Source: Tetrapisispora phaffii CBS 4417
Taxonomy: Eukaryota; Ascomycota; Saccharomycetes; Saccharomycetales; Saccharomycetaceae
NCBI RefSeq assembly: GCF_000236905.1
Contig: NC_016526.1
Span: 186,001 to 250,000 of the forward strand
Length of the DNA: 64,000 nucleotides
Direction: 5' to 3'
The stretch's first letter is position 1, and every line of letters starts with the position of its first letter. Below the pieces are notes generated by a model that worked only from the letters and a program-made list of their open reading frames with translations, searched no databases and had not been told where the DNA came from. The position numbers and the translations under genes are program-made. Below, piece after piece: positions 20,482 through 29,610 of this stretch.

Positions 20482-20869
20482 GAAATCTCCTAGGCCTTAT
20501 CTTGTAAGCAGATAGATAGTGTTTCAATCTAATCACCTTATTTAAAAATTCACGGGAAGTTGCATTAGATCCTCACTGTTGCAAAAAAATAATTAAATAC
20601 CATATCTTCTTTGTAAATTTATTTCCCTACACTTTTAATTCCCGGAATAACCCTATCAAGATCTTTCGCCGATTGAAATGTTTTGCAACTTTAATATGTG
20701 AGTCAATTTTCAATGATCATTCATTGACAAATAATACCTTGAATTTTACTTAGATATAAAAGGCTCTATATTAATGAAACAACTAGTCACTAAAAAATTA
20801 CCATTTGAAAAATTTCAAAGTTTGCATACTGTAGATAACAAAAATATATACTAACGACAAGGAACAGAA
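20482..20869. other. Intergenic, PAN5 promoter
   Basis: 388 AT-rich bases between tRNA-Asn and PAN5. A CCCGGAATAACCC stretch near 20641-20653 and TATA-like sequence near 20750-20757 are the only features that stand out. No gene is seen. Confidence 0.5.
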
Positions 20870-22009
20870 ATGACGTTAACTACTAAACCAGTTGTTCATC
20901 TCCTAGGTATGGGTGCCATGGGCACCATTTTAGCAATGGATATGATGAACTACACCAATTCTAAGGTCATCCCATTATTAAGATCAGAAGAAAAGGTTTC
21001 ATTATTTAAAAGTGAATATAATAATACTATTGGTGTAAAGAAGTTATACTTAAACGATGCACCATTAGTCACTCAACAATTATGTATTGTTGAGTGTCCT
21101 ACTACATTTTCAGGAAATCATATTGATAATATCATCATTACTACTAAGACGTATCAAACTAAGGAGGCGTTAATGCCTTATTTGCCATTCATTGATTCAA
21201 AATCAAATTTAATATTGATTCAAAACGGGTTGGGTATTTTGGAAGTATTGAAGGAACAAATATTTACTGACAAGACGGATAGACCTAATATTTTCCAAGG
21301 TGTTATATCTCATGGTGCTTTCATGGATCAAGGTTTTACATTTAATCATGCAGGTTGGGCTGGTATGAAAATTGCTAGATTACCATGGGAAGATTCAGAG
21401 ATGATTCAAAATGAAAAATTGAAGAATAAAGATTCCAAGACTAATGAGTTAGTTATGTTATTAACAGAACCAGAACTTGCAAAAGCATTTGGTATTGAAC
21501 ATATGACATATCAAGAATTGTTAGCAGGTCAATTATTTAAGTTTTTAATAAACTGCTGTATTAATCCAGTTACAGCAACAGTTGATGCCGTAAATGGTGA
21601 ACTTGTTGACGGTTGTAAGGATTTATTTGTTTTAATCGTTCAAGAAGCACTAGAAATTCTAAGGCTAGAATATAAAACACTATTTGATTATGAGAATGAA
21701 TATAACGGCAAACCAAATTATCCAACCCTTAAAATATCATCAGTTTTAAACACAGATAATATGATGGAAACCATCGTCAATATAGGTACTGTGGTTAATG
21801 CCAAGAATAGTAGTTCCATGAGACAAGATACACTATATTTAAGAGATACCGAAATCGATTATATCAACGGTTATATAGTTTCCCTAGCTAGGAAATTGAA
21901 TTTACCAAAGGAGGCAGCAAAAGTTAACGAAACTGTTATTGCATTCGTAAACCTTAGAACCGGTATCAATAGGAGAAGAGATATGGTAGGCGATATGAGA
22001 AACATCTAA
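20870..22009 (+). CDS. PAN5: Ketopantoate reductase (2-dehydropantoate 2-reductase)
   Basis: 379 residues, the same length as S. cerevisiae Pan5 (YHR063C). The N-terminal nucleotide-binding motif HLLGMGAMGT (Gly-13 to Gly-18) is followed by the family's NGLG block (LIQNGLGI) and a helical C-terminal domain with LFKFLINCCINPVTA, where the Lys and Asn are the usual catalytic residues. It reduces 2-dehydropantoate to pantoate with NADPH in the pathway to pantothenate and coenzyme A. The start ATG at 20870 follows GAACAGAA. Its location between TRM732 and GFD1 differs from S. cerevisiae, where PAN5 is on chromosome VIII. The gene order is therefore broken next to the Ty/tRNA cluster. Confidence 0.9.
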   Translation: MTLTTKPVVHLLGMGAMGTILAMDMMNYTNSKVIPLLRSEEKVSLFKSEYNNTIGVKKLYLNDAPLVTQQLCIVECPTTFSGNHIDNIIITTKTYQTKEALMPYLPFIDSKSNLILIQNGLGILEVLKEQIFTDKTDRPNIFQGVISHGAFMDQGFTFNHAGWAGMKIARLPWEDSEMIQNEKLKNKDSKTNELVMLLTEPELAKAFGIEHMTYQELLAGQLFKFLINCCINPVTATVDAVNGELVDGCKDLFVLIVQEALEILRLEYKTLFDYENEYNGKPNYPTLKISSVLNTDNMMETIVNIGTVVNAKNSSSMRQDTLYLRDTEIDYINGYIVSLARKLNLPKEAAKVNETVIAFVNLRTGINRRRDMVGDMRNI

Positions 22010-22160
22010 AGCATTTATACATGACATGATAGAATATTTTAACAGATCATATCGTTGTATTATAAATATATTTAAGAAAGTATATATATTGTATAACCTA
22101 ACATATTGATGATCTCGATAATTAAGATTCTTCAGAGAGATATTAAAAAAAGAAGAAATT

Positions 22161-23003
22161 CTAAATTTTCATGCTATTCTTCAAACGATCTAGAATTTCT
22201 TCTTCTTCATGTTCGTCATCCCACTTGAATGCATCATCATTATTCAAGAAGTCATTTAGAAGTTGTTTTTGTTCTTTCTTATGTTTAATGTCCTTGTAGA
22301 TATTTTTTTGTTCCTCTATTTTCTTCTTCAGTAATGCTAGCTTATCAGTAGATGAGATTTGGGTTTTTATATTCTTAGTAGGTTCTTTACTTGGAACGGA
22401 ACCCTTTTTATTATTAGACTTCTCATTTTTCGAAATTGACATTTTGCCTCCAGCAAATGAGATACTTGGTTTTTCACTTCGAGAATTATCTCCTGCGTCT
22501 TTACTTTTCTGTCTATAATCATTATCTTCTTCCCAATTCTCACCATTATCTTTTTCATCTTCCCAGCTTCCCTCATCTTCCCAGTCTTCTTCATTGTCAT
22601 GGTTTTTGTTAGAAGTCCTTTTTGTCGCTGATAATGACATCTTTCCGTTCGCAAAGGAGATACTAGGCTTATAATCATCAGTCCTGTTTGAATGAGTACT
22701 ATTTCTTGACTTTTCATTTTTCTTTGAATTCGAGTGACCTTTTTGATTGTTATTCTCTCTGCTACTAAGTCTCGAGCCATCGCGACTACTGTTGGAAGAA
22801 GATGTCAGTTTCCCGCCAGAAAACGAAATACTTGGTTTATCACCTTTAAATTTATTTGATAAATCATCTAAATTAAATGCTTTTCTATTTCCATTACCCT
22901 TTGAATTCTTAGAATTGTTCTTATTCCTATTTTGAAACTCCAAAATGGGAGGTTGCAGTTCTTCTTCATCTGAAGAAGTGGCCCATTTCGATTCTAATGT
23001 CAT
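22161..23003 (-). CDS. GFD1: Gfd1-like mRNA export factor with repeated KPSISF motifs
   Basis: 280 residues from the ATG at 23003, against about 188 in S. cerevisiae Gfd1. The two ends match the family: the start MTLESKWA, and a C-terminal coiled coil LLKKKIEEQKNIYKDI followed by an acidic EEEEILDRLKNSMKI. Gfd1 is a nuclear pore-associated protein that works with Gle1, Nab2 and Dbp5 in mRNA export. The middle is low complexity (Ser, Asn, Lys, and acidic Trp-Glu-Asp) and contains three copies of KPSISFxxGK(L/M), which accounts for the extra length. The frame is open upstream to another ATG at 23072, but the 23 extra residues look like leader sequence and the conserved start is at 23003. Position beside the YMR253C homolog fits YMR255W. 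Confidence 0.88.
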   Translation of the reverse strand: MTLESKWATSSDEEELQPPILEFQNRNKNNSKNSKGNGNRKAFNLDDLSNKFKGDKPSISFSGGKLTSSSNSSRDGSRLSSRENNNQKGHSNSKKNEKSRNSTHSNRTDDYKPSISFANGKMSLSATKRTSNKNHDNEEDWEDEGSWEDEKDNGENWEEDNDYRQKSKDAGDNSRSEKPSISFAGGKMSISKNEKSNNKKGSVPSKEPTKNIKTQISSTDKLALLKKKIEEQKNIYKDIKHKKEQKQLLNDFLNNDDAFKWDDEHEEEEILDRLKNSMKI

Positions 23004-24032
23004 GCTAATGTAGTTGTTGTGTATAGTGAAAGACCTGTTAATAACTGTCTCGAGTGTTCTTCTTGAGGACAATATAACAACATATATATGTTGTACGATG
23101 ACAACTTTAATAAATACTGTATGTGTGTTTCCTTTTGAAATAAAGAACTAGCCATTCTCTTAGTACAACTTTCAATACTTGGTACTTTTTTTTTTCGTAA
23201 ATTTTAACTTTTTCTTATTATTTACATAATTACCTAATCAGTGCGCCATGCGCAATAGTTGCATAAAAGATATCAACTATTCAAGAAACTTTACCTATCC
23301 CACCCGTATTGAGTCAGTACTGGTAAGCATCCATTCGCCAAGGTGTGTTACTTTGAAGAAAGATTATATATGCAAAGGCGCTAAACCATCAGTTTAGACA
23401 TTGGAAACTCAACATAACGCAGCTCTCTCTTTAAGAAAGGTATCACACAACCACTGATCGCGAAAGTTCTGTGAAATAACACCACCTAATATATATCGGC
23501 CGTCATTAATTGATGTCAGATGTTTGGCAATCATGTTCAATTACATTAAGGAGATGGTTCATGATTTCAATATTTAACATCTCTCGAGCAGAAAAGTAGT
23601 TCTTCTACGGGGTTTCACAGCCTATGTTTTTCGAAATGTTAAAACAAAAAGACGTTTCTCTTCAATTTCCGAATTGGGGAATGAAGGTACCGAGATGTGG
23701 AACAGCTTCTCAAGGGTATCTTTTCTTGGCTCTCGAGAGATTGAAAAATAAGGAAATTAAAGGCCTCGGTATCTTTGAAAAATCGGTAAAGGGTAGAAAG
23801 AGTCATTTTAGCAAAAACAATATCGTAATGTAACTGGTTTGTGACAATATTATGGTGGCCAGAACAGCAGTGCATCAATAGGTTTACTTTGGATATATAT
23901 ATGTGTGTGTGTGCATGTATGCCAGAATATTAAATGTGTGGAGAAATTTTTAAGGTTGTAAGTTTACTGTCCCAGTTCTTGTGGGAAATATTGTTTTAAG
24001 GACGCCGGATTGGTTGAAAGTGTTGGGTCTCA
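23004..24032. other. Divergent promoter region, GFD1 / YMR253C homolog
   Basis: About 1 kb between two divergent genes. A T9 run is near 23188. A perfect inverted repeat CTAAAC-CATCA-GTTTAG lies at about 23382-23398. Overlapping short ORFs at 23624-23878 lie on both strands with no features. The S. cerevisiae neighbours COX7 and YMR254C are not found here. Confidence 0.5.
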
Positions 24033-25158
24033 ATGTCAGATATTTCAGATACAACTAAAAAGAAAGATTCAGTTAAGGTTGCTGAGGTTGTGGTAACTGA
24101 TAATAAGTTATATGAGGAAGATGTCGAATGGCAGCCGAACCTGGACAATGAAGGCGGAGATAGCAATGCAGGTATTATGCTTTTGATTGTGTCATTATTT
24201 TTTTAATTCGATTATGCAAGTCTCCACTAAGGTTCTAGAAACAATGGGGGATAAGACAGAAGAAGATAGGATCAAACCATTACAAATTCTATTGTTAAGA
24301 ATGGTTGTAACATCAATTGCATTAGTAGTTTATATGTACTACAACAGAAGGACGATACCGTATGTTCCCTTTGGTAATCCTGCAGTACGTGGATGGTTGA
24401 TACTAAGAGGTATATTCGGGTTCATTGGTGTGTTTGGGATGTATTATTCCTTAATGTATTTGACAATCAGTGATGCTGTGTTGATTTCCTTCATGGCTCC
24501 AAGTTTCACAATTATTTCTGCGTGGTTGGTATTACATGAATCCATATCTCCTATTGAATGTATGGGATCAGCATTATCACTTTCTGGAGTAATTTTGATA
24601 GTTAGACCAACTTTTATTTTTGGTGCAGCAAATGATAGTGGGAACTCGGATTCTACTTTTAACCATGACCCTGCCGGTAGATGCATTGCAATTGTATTTG
24701 CCTTATTCGGTGCAATGTCGTTGAGTGGTGTTTATATTGTGATTAGGTTTATTGGTGATAGAGCGCATGCTATTATGAATGTGAATTATTTCTCATTTGT
24801 CACTGGTGTTGTTTCATTTTTTGGTATATTAGTAATACCTGGATTTAAATTTCAAAAAATTGATAATTTCAAAGGACTTAATTTATTTCTGTTAATTGGT
24901 ATTTGCGGATTTATTCATCAATTATTATTATCAATGGGTATACAGAGAGTCACAAAGGCTAGTAAAGGATCGTTAATGTCGTACACACAATTAATATATG
25001 CTATATTTTGGGATGTAATCATATGGGGCAAATGGCCTAATGTCTTTTCAATTATTGGAATGATTCTAATTATTGGTAGTACAATTACGGTAATTAAAAT
25101 GAAAGAAAAATTATCAGAACGTCAATCAGAATATATCGAATTACAAGAAACAGATTAA
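24033..25158 (+). CDS. DMT/EamA-family membrane transporter, YMR253C/YPL264C homolog, frameshifted
   Basis: Resembles the putative drug/metabolite-type transporters YMR253C and YPL264C of S. cerevisiae: about ten membrane segments, with strongly matching blocks RGIFGFIGVFGMYYSLMYL, LHESISPIE and GVILIVRP. The first frame begins at the ATG at 24033 with a hydrophilic N-terminus and enters the first membrane helix (GIMLLIVSLFF), then hits TAA at 24204-24206. The rest (FNSIMQVSTKVLE onward) is in the next frame and is open to 25158. A run of seven T at 24198-24204 sits exactly at the break, and six T would restore one frame of 375 codons including the stop. So this is either a recent inactivating slip, a sequence error, or a shift site. 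Substrate unknown; predicted membrane protein. Confidence 0.85.
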
Positions 25159-25521
25159 ATAAAAATAATTATAATAATAATGAATAGATAGTATATGAAA
25201 CTAATATAATGTAAATTGTTTATTGTTTGGTTATCTTGTTCTGGTTATATTTATAAAAAAAAAGAATAGTAGTAATTATTAGAGATTTTATATATGAAAT
25301 AAAATTATTAAAGCGTAAACAGGTTAAATTATTAAGGTATTGCAATGAGTGCATATTTCAGATCAACTTGTTCATATATATTCTCTATCTTAGAGCTAGT
25401 TAAATAGATACTTCTCAAATAATGATAAGTGTGTAGCGTCTCTGTGTGTATAATAGAAAGAAAAGAAAGAATTGTGCAAACTTTAAAAAGTTGCCTCATG
25501 GTTCAATCGTAGAGAGCCAAA
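25159..25521. other. Convergent 3' regions, transporter / DDR2-like gene
   Basis: 363 AT-rich bases between two converging genes. It holds both 3' ends. No further gene is seen. Confidence 0.5.
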
Positions 25522-25701
25522 TCAAATTAGTAAAGCGACAATACCAGCGACGGCGGCGGCACCGATGACATTAGTCTTATCAGCTAATAGAGCATTGTTT
25601 ACGTTAGCAGCATTTGTGGAAGAGCCGTTGGTTGCATTTGAAGCAGCTTGTGTGACACCGATGACAGCTAGACCAGAAAAAATAACTTTTGAGAATTGCA
25701 T
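25522..25701 (-). CDS. DDR2: Small stress-induced secreted/membrane protein, DDR2/HOR7 family
   Basis: 59 residues: an N-terminal hydrophobic signal (MQFSKVIFSGLAVIGVTQA), an Asn/Ser/Thr/Ala-rich middle with NAT and NGSS sequons, and a hydrophobic Ala/Gly tail ending VAGIVALLI. This is the layout and length of S. cerevisiae Ddr2 (61) and Hor7 (59), multistress proteins of unknown function. Hor7/YMR251W-A lies in the YMR25x region and Ddr2/YOL052C-A lies next to SPE2. Here the single gene lies between the YMR253C homolog and SPE2, so it links both contexts. The start ATG is at 25699-25701. C-rich CCCCT elements upstream fit Msn2/Msn4 control. The length is typical of the family, so the gene is probably complete. 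Confidence 0.85.
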   Translation of the reverse strand: MQFSKVIFSGLAVIGVTQAASNATNGSSTNAANVNNALLADKTNVIGAAAVAGIVALLI

Positions 25702-27210
25702 TGCGTGTATGTAGGAGTTTTTATTTGTTTGTTTGTTTTGTATAAACTGTAGTCTATTTAGACGTAGGAAATATTACAAATGAAACTTAAATCAAGAGAA
25801 GAGAAATTTAAAAACAGAAAAAAATTAAAGAACAGAAGTTGCAAAGCAGCACTGGTATTTATAACAATTGTAAATTCAAAACATTTACAATTTTTAAAAA
25901 TTGCATTCATCACATCAGACTTGCCACATTAGAAAAACTGTATGCCAATGCATATGTCAGGTTAAACTAGTCAAAGTCCCCCCCCCCCCCTACACAAACC
26001 ACCTTATCACTTCTTAGTAGATGAAAAGATTAGTGGTTAATATCCAGTTTCAACAAGGGATATATTGTATATTATTAGGTTCAATAGATTTGAATATAAT
26101 GTATTTTTAGTGTGGGTGAGATAAAAGTTGATAATGAATTGAATGAGGCATATTGCTACTATTATGACTGTATTTTCGGATTTTGTTATGTTAGGCCAGA
26201 TAGATCAAGTAAATAGCATGTAGACGACATGCTATTTGCGGAAAATAAGATAAAAAATGGCTTCTAAAAATAATATACATTCTGAACTTGTGCATTAAAT
26301 GGGGAATCCTATAATTTGCAGTCACTAGGCCATCCGTGCCTCTCCCTTTTCCCTTCCGCCCCCCTCCCAAAAAAAAGTACCCCTCTCGCGACTAAGAAAA
26401 ATAAGCGTTATAGAACGCTATCATTCCCCGAATAGGAATTGTGATTAGTAGCGCTATCCTGTTCAGGAAGCATCTAGAGAGACGAGAAAGGAGAGAATAG
26501 AAGAATAGCGGCGGTGACCTCTCACCGCATTGGGAACAAAATATGTCTTGGCTCGTGACGCTTTCCTAATACAACACCAACGAATCTCATGTTAGAGTTA
26601 GTTCGGGAATTAAAGTGGCCTAAAGTGGATTATATCACAGGGGCGAGGAAATGGGGCGTCTTTTTTTCTCGAGATAATGCACTAATGCAGTATAAGTAGA
26701 TTACGCCACAATAGTCTAAAAATTAAGAAGGCTTCTTTGTGTTCGTACGTAATTGGTAATAATGACGACTGGGACTTGCTTACCTATTAAGGGCGCCGCA
26801 TGCATTCTACTTTCTTCTAGAAGTAAAAAAAGATTGAAGGAGGCTCGAGCGATGTTCATTGTCCAGAACCTCACTTTGTTAGTCTCTCGCTCCCCTTTTA
26901 TTTTGTGGCCCTTTTTTCCGCTCGTCATTACCCCCCCTTATGTCAAAACCTTTGTATTTCAGAACGTGACAAGAATGTGTCAATGACAGTCTTATGCCAA
27001 GGGTCATAACGTCACAAAATCTTGACGTTATGGTAAATTAGCTGCCAATACTATTTTATTATTTATATTCGTTAATATATGTGTATATTATATACTTGTG
27101 TATGTGTTTATGCTTCTGTGAATGTATGATGTTTAAGTTGTCGGATTCAAACTAACCGAAGTGAACTTTATTGTTCTTCTGTTATTCGCGGTCGGTTAAG
27201 CTTACAACTC
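25702..27210. promoter_or_regulatory. Long upstream region of the DDR2-like gene, with STRE-type elements
   Basis: A 1.5-kb region upstream of the DDR2-like gene and downstream of SPE2. CCCCT stress-response-type elements occur at the end of a 13-C run (25978-25991), in the C-rich stretch 26358-26366 and at about 26380-26384. A 7-bp perfect inverted repeat GCGGTGA-CCTC-TCACCGC lies at 26511-26528, and ATTCCCCGAATAGGAAT (26423-26439) resembles an imperfect heat-shock-type inverted element. STRE control is established for S. cerevisiae DDR2/HOR7; its use here is inferred. Overlapping 70-77-codon ORFs at 26716-26986 look spurious. Confidence 0.55.
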
Positions 27211-28449
27211 TCATTTCAAGTTAGAACGATCTTGAAAATGTATGTACAGTAATTGATAATCATCTAAATCATAAACTATTTCATCTAATTTTTCATATGG
27301 CGTTAAATTAGTATCGTTTAATAATATATTCTCTTCATTTGTACTTTTTTTAGTTGTTTTTCTGCGGAAGAACGTTAAACAGAAATCGGTTGGTTTAAAA
27401 ATTTCAAGGACATTTCTTAGGACTTCTGAATTATTATTACATTGTACATTGCTCTCGAATGATGCATACGACCAACCATTTTCAGGTGTTACGTGTAATG
27501 TATAATAAAATTCATCATTGATTAGAACATTACTAGAGTAACCGCAAGGTGAAAATGCAAATGCATCATGAGTCATTTTATTATACTTGAATGATTCATA
27601 AATTTCATCAATTTTGTTTTGTTTTGTCATCGTATAACCATTAACATGTCCTTCATCGGCATATGTGTTGTTGGTACTAGAAGAGTCAAGTTCGTACTGT
27701 GTATCTTGTGTTTTTAAGTTTGATTTATAGAAATTTTTGGTTTTTTCATCGCTTAATCCAGTCATTAAAATTTCAAAAGTTTCATCGTCATGTTCATGAG
27801 CAGAATCATTAACATCAATTGGAATAGTCACTAAACTTTTTTTTGTTTTCGTTACATACAAATTCCAATGACTTTTGTTAGCTTTTATTTTATCTTCACC
27901 AATGACATAACTTTCTCCATTAATAAAGAATTTGTTTAAATAGTCAACTTCATCTGACCAATTTTTATGAACAGATTTTTGTTTATCTGGAAACATGAAA
28001 GATCTTCTCGAATAGAAAACTTTATATGGACTATAAAGATTCTCATTATTATCATTTTTTTCAGAGACTTTGAAATCCCATTTTAAATCATTTTGAACTA
28101 GTTCAAATAATTTTGGTAAACACAATAATGTTAAGGTTGTTCCACATGTCTTTAGAATGATTCTATGATCATAAACAAACATTGATGATTCACTTAACAA
28201 AAATGAATACATTTTGGGGGTCTTCTTCATACTCAGAATTTCACATTTAACTAGATTTAACATATCGATCCACTTTGACATCTCAATATCCAATAAACTT
28301 CTCCCATTCGGAATTATCTGCACAGTTGGATAAAACCAAATCTCTAGCAGTTTCTCAGGGCCTTCAAATGCATCTGTTGAATCCAAATTGGAAGAAAGTT
28401 CATGGTCGATGTAACTGTGATTCTCTAGTTCTATAATATCCACTGTCAT
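27211..28449 (-). CDS. SPE2: S-adenosylmethionine decarboxylase proenzyme
   Basis: 412 residues from the ATG at 28449 (S. cerevisiae Spe2: 396). The self-processing site LLSESSMFV is intact. Counting from this ATG the cleavage falls between Glu-87 and Ser-88, the numbering known for yeast Spe2, and Ser-88 becomes the pyruvoyl group. The early block DAFEGPEKLLEIWF with its Glu residues is also typical. The enzyme decarboxylates S-adenosylmethionine to supply aminopropyl groups for spermidine and spermine. The frame extends upstream by a GTG and one more codon, but only the ATG at 28449 is a plausible start. It lies 1.5 kb from the DDR2-like gene on the same strand, the order of YOL052C and YOL052C-A. 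A low-complexity insert around residues 225-290 explains the small size increase. Confidence 0.95.
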   Translation of the reverse strand: MTVDIIELENHSYIDHELSSNLDSTDAFEGPEKLLEIWFYPTVQIIPNGRSLLDIEMSKWIDMLNLVKCEILSMKKTPKMYSFLLSESSMFVYDHRIILKTCGTTLTLLCLPKLFELVQNDLKWDFKVSEKNDNNENLYSPYKVFYSRRSFMFPDKQKSVHKNWSDEVDYLNKFFINGESYVIGEDKIKANKSHWNLYVTKTKKSLVTIPIDVNDSAHEHDDETFEILMTGLSDEKTKNFYKSNLKTQDTQYELDSSSTNNTYADEGHVNGYTMTKQNKIDEIYESFKYNKMTHDAFAFSPCGYSSNVLINDEFYYTLHVTPENGWSYASFESNVQCNNNSEVLRNVLEIFKPTDFCLTFFRRKTTKKSTNEENILLNDTNLTPYEKLDEIVYDLDDYQLLYIHFQDRSNLK

Positions 28450-29610
28450 GTTCACTCTGTTTCCTTCTTTCTTTTTTTATACCAATTAGCAATTTGTTAA
28501 CGTCAAAAAGTTAGGTACTAGTCAATTTTGAAAAAGTACGTCAACACAATGAATAAAAAAACAAATATCTCCTCCAATTGCAATATAAGATGAGCAATCA
28601 CTTTAGACACCCTAGCAACGTTGTAGTGTACCTATACAAACGTGCATAAAATATATATATATTACAATAAGATTCTTGTTATGGCATAAAAAATTTTATA
28701 TTTACAAATTTTCGAGAGACAAAAATTACGAAACTTTTGTGAGTGTATTGTCAGAATTTTGATAGCGCTTCATATGGAGTTGTATGCTCTTTCCTGCTTG
28801 GTCCCGCTCTATAAAATTTCACAGAGTTTTACGAAAACTGATGAATCTGTAGAAGAATGTGGCCTTTCGATTAAATCCAAATCACATCATACACATCTCA
28901 TTGTATGTTTTAACTCAATCAATCAATTTAATATGCCTGGGTTTGTTTTAATTACTCATTTTGCTGGCTAAAAGTATCGGCTCGTGGTGGCATACTTTTC
29001 GAAATGCAAACTTTTCAGAATGGCTTATCGCACCGGGATCCAAAACGGAAACCGCGAGATCTGGGTCAGGAGTGTCCGAGATCTTCGCATTGACCATTCG
29101 TAATGTACACTGTCTTCTTGTAATATGTGCATGCATTTTACATACACTCACCCATAAACACATTCGCTCACCCACTAACTCACATCTTCTTTGTTGATAC
29201 AATTGTCGCTGTAATATGTGCCTACTGCTTTCAGATCTTCCTAAAATTAGTTTACTGTAAAGGTTTGCCAATTGCAAACGCCTTCATCGGTTTGTTGTTA
29301 CGTTTCATTTAATTTCTGTACTGGAGTTTATCTCGAGAACTTAAGGTTTGAATAATCGGATGGTAAAAACTAGTCCTTGACGAAAAAGTCCCGCGATACA
29401 CTACACTCATCAAAATTTATAGCAACGTATCCACAATTTATCATAACGTATCCACAATTTAATTTATCAAAACCTATCTCAGTTATAGATAGATATATAA
29501 ATGTGCCGCATATTATATACTTTTTAGAAATATAAATTGACATTAGTGATGTCTTGCTTTTTAATTAAAGAACCGAAGTTCATTGGAAAATTAGTCACAA
29601 CTGACAGCCA
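28450..29610. other. Divergent promoter region, SPE2 / GNT1
   Basis: 1.16 kb between divergent genes. It includes a relatively GC-rich block (about 28980-29100) and two tandem copies of ACGTATCCACAATTTA at 29425-29440 and 29446-29461. Several overlapping ORFs of 60-109 codons (28759-29312) have no protein-like features and are treated as chance. Confidence 0.5.

Noticed and set aside
23003..23072. Upstream ATG at 23072 as GFD1 start
   Set aside because: The conserved family start MxLESxWA is at 23003; the 23 additional residues look like untranslated leader.
23624..23878. Overlapping 69- and 79-codon ORFs, and a TTTCCGAA (23666-23673) recalling centromere element CDEIII
   Set aside because: The ORFs have no features. 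The CDEIII context lacks the upstream TGTTTNTG part, and no adjacent 80-bp AT-only tract or CDEI is present.
26716..26986. ORFs on both strands in the DDR2-SPE2 spacer
   Set aside because: Overlap each other in antisense, no motif, no homology recalled.
28759..29312. Several ORFs of 60-109 codons between SPE2 and GNT1
   Set aside because: Overlapping on both strands with low protein-likeness; this is a divergent promoter with a less AT-rich patch.
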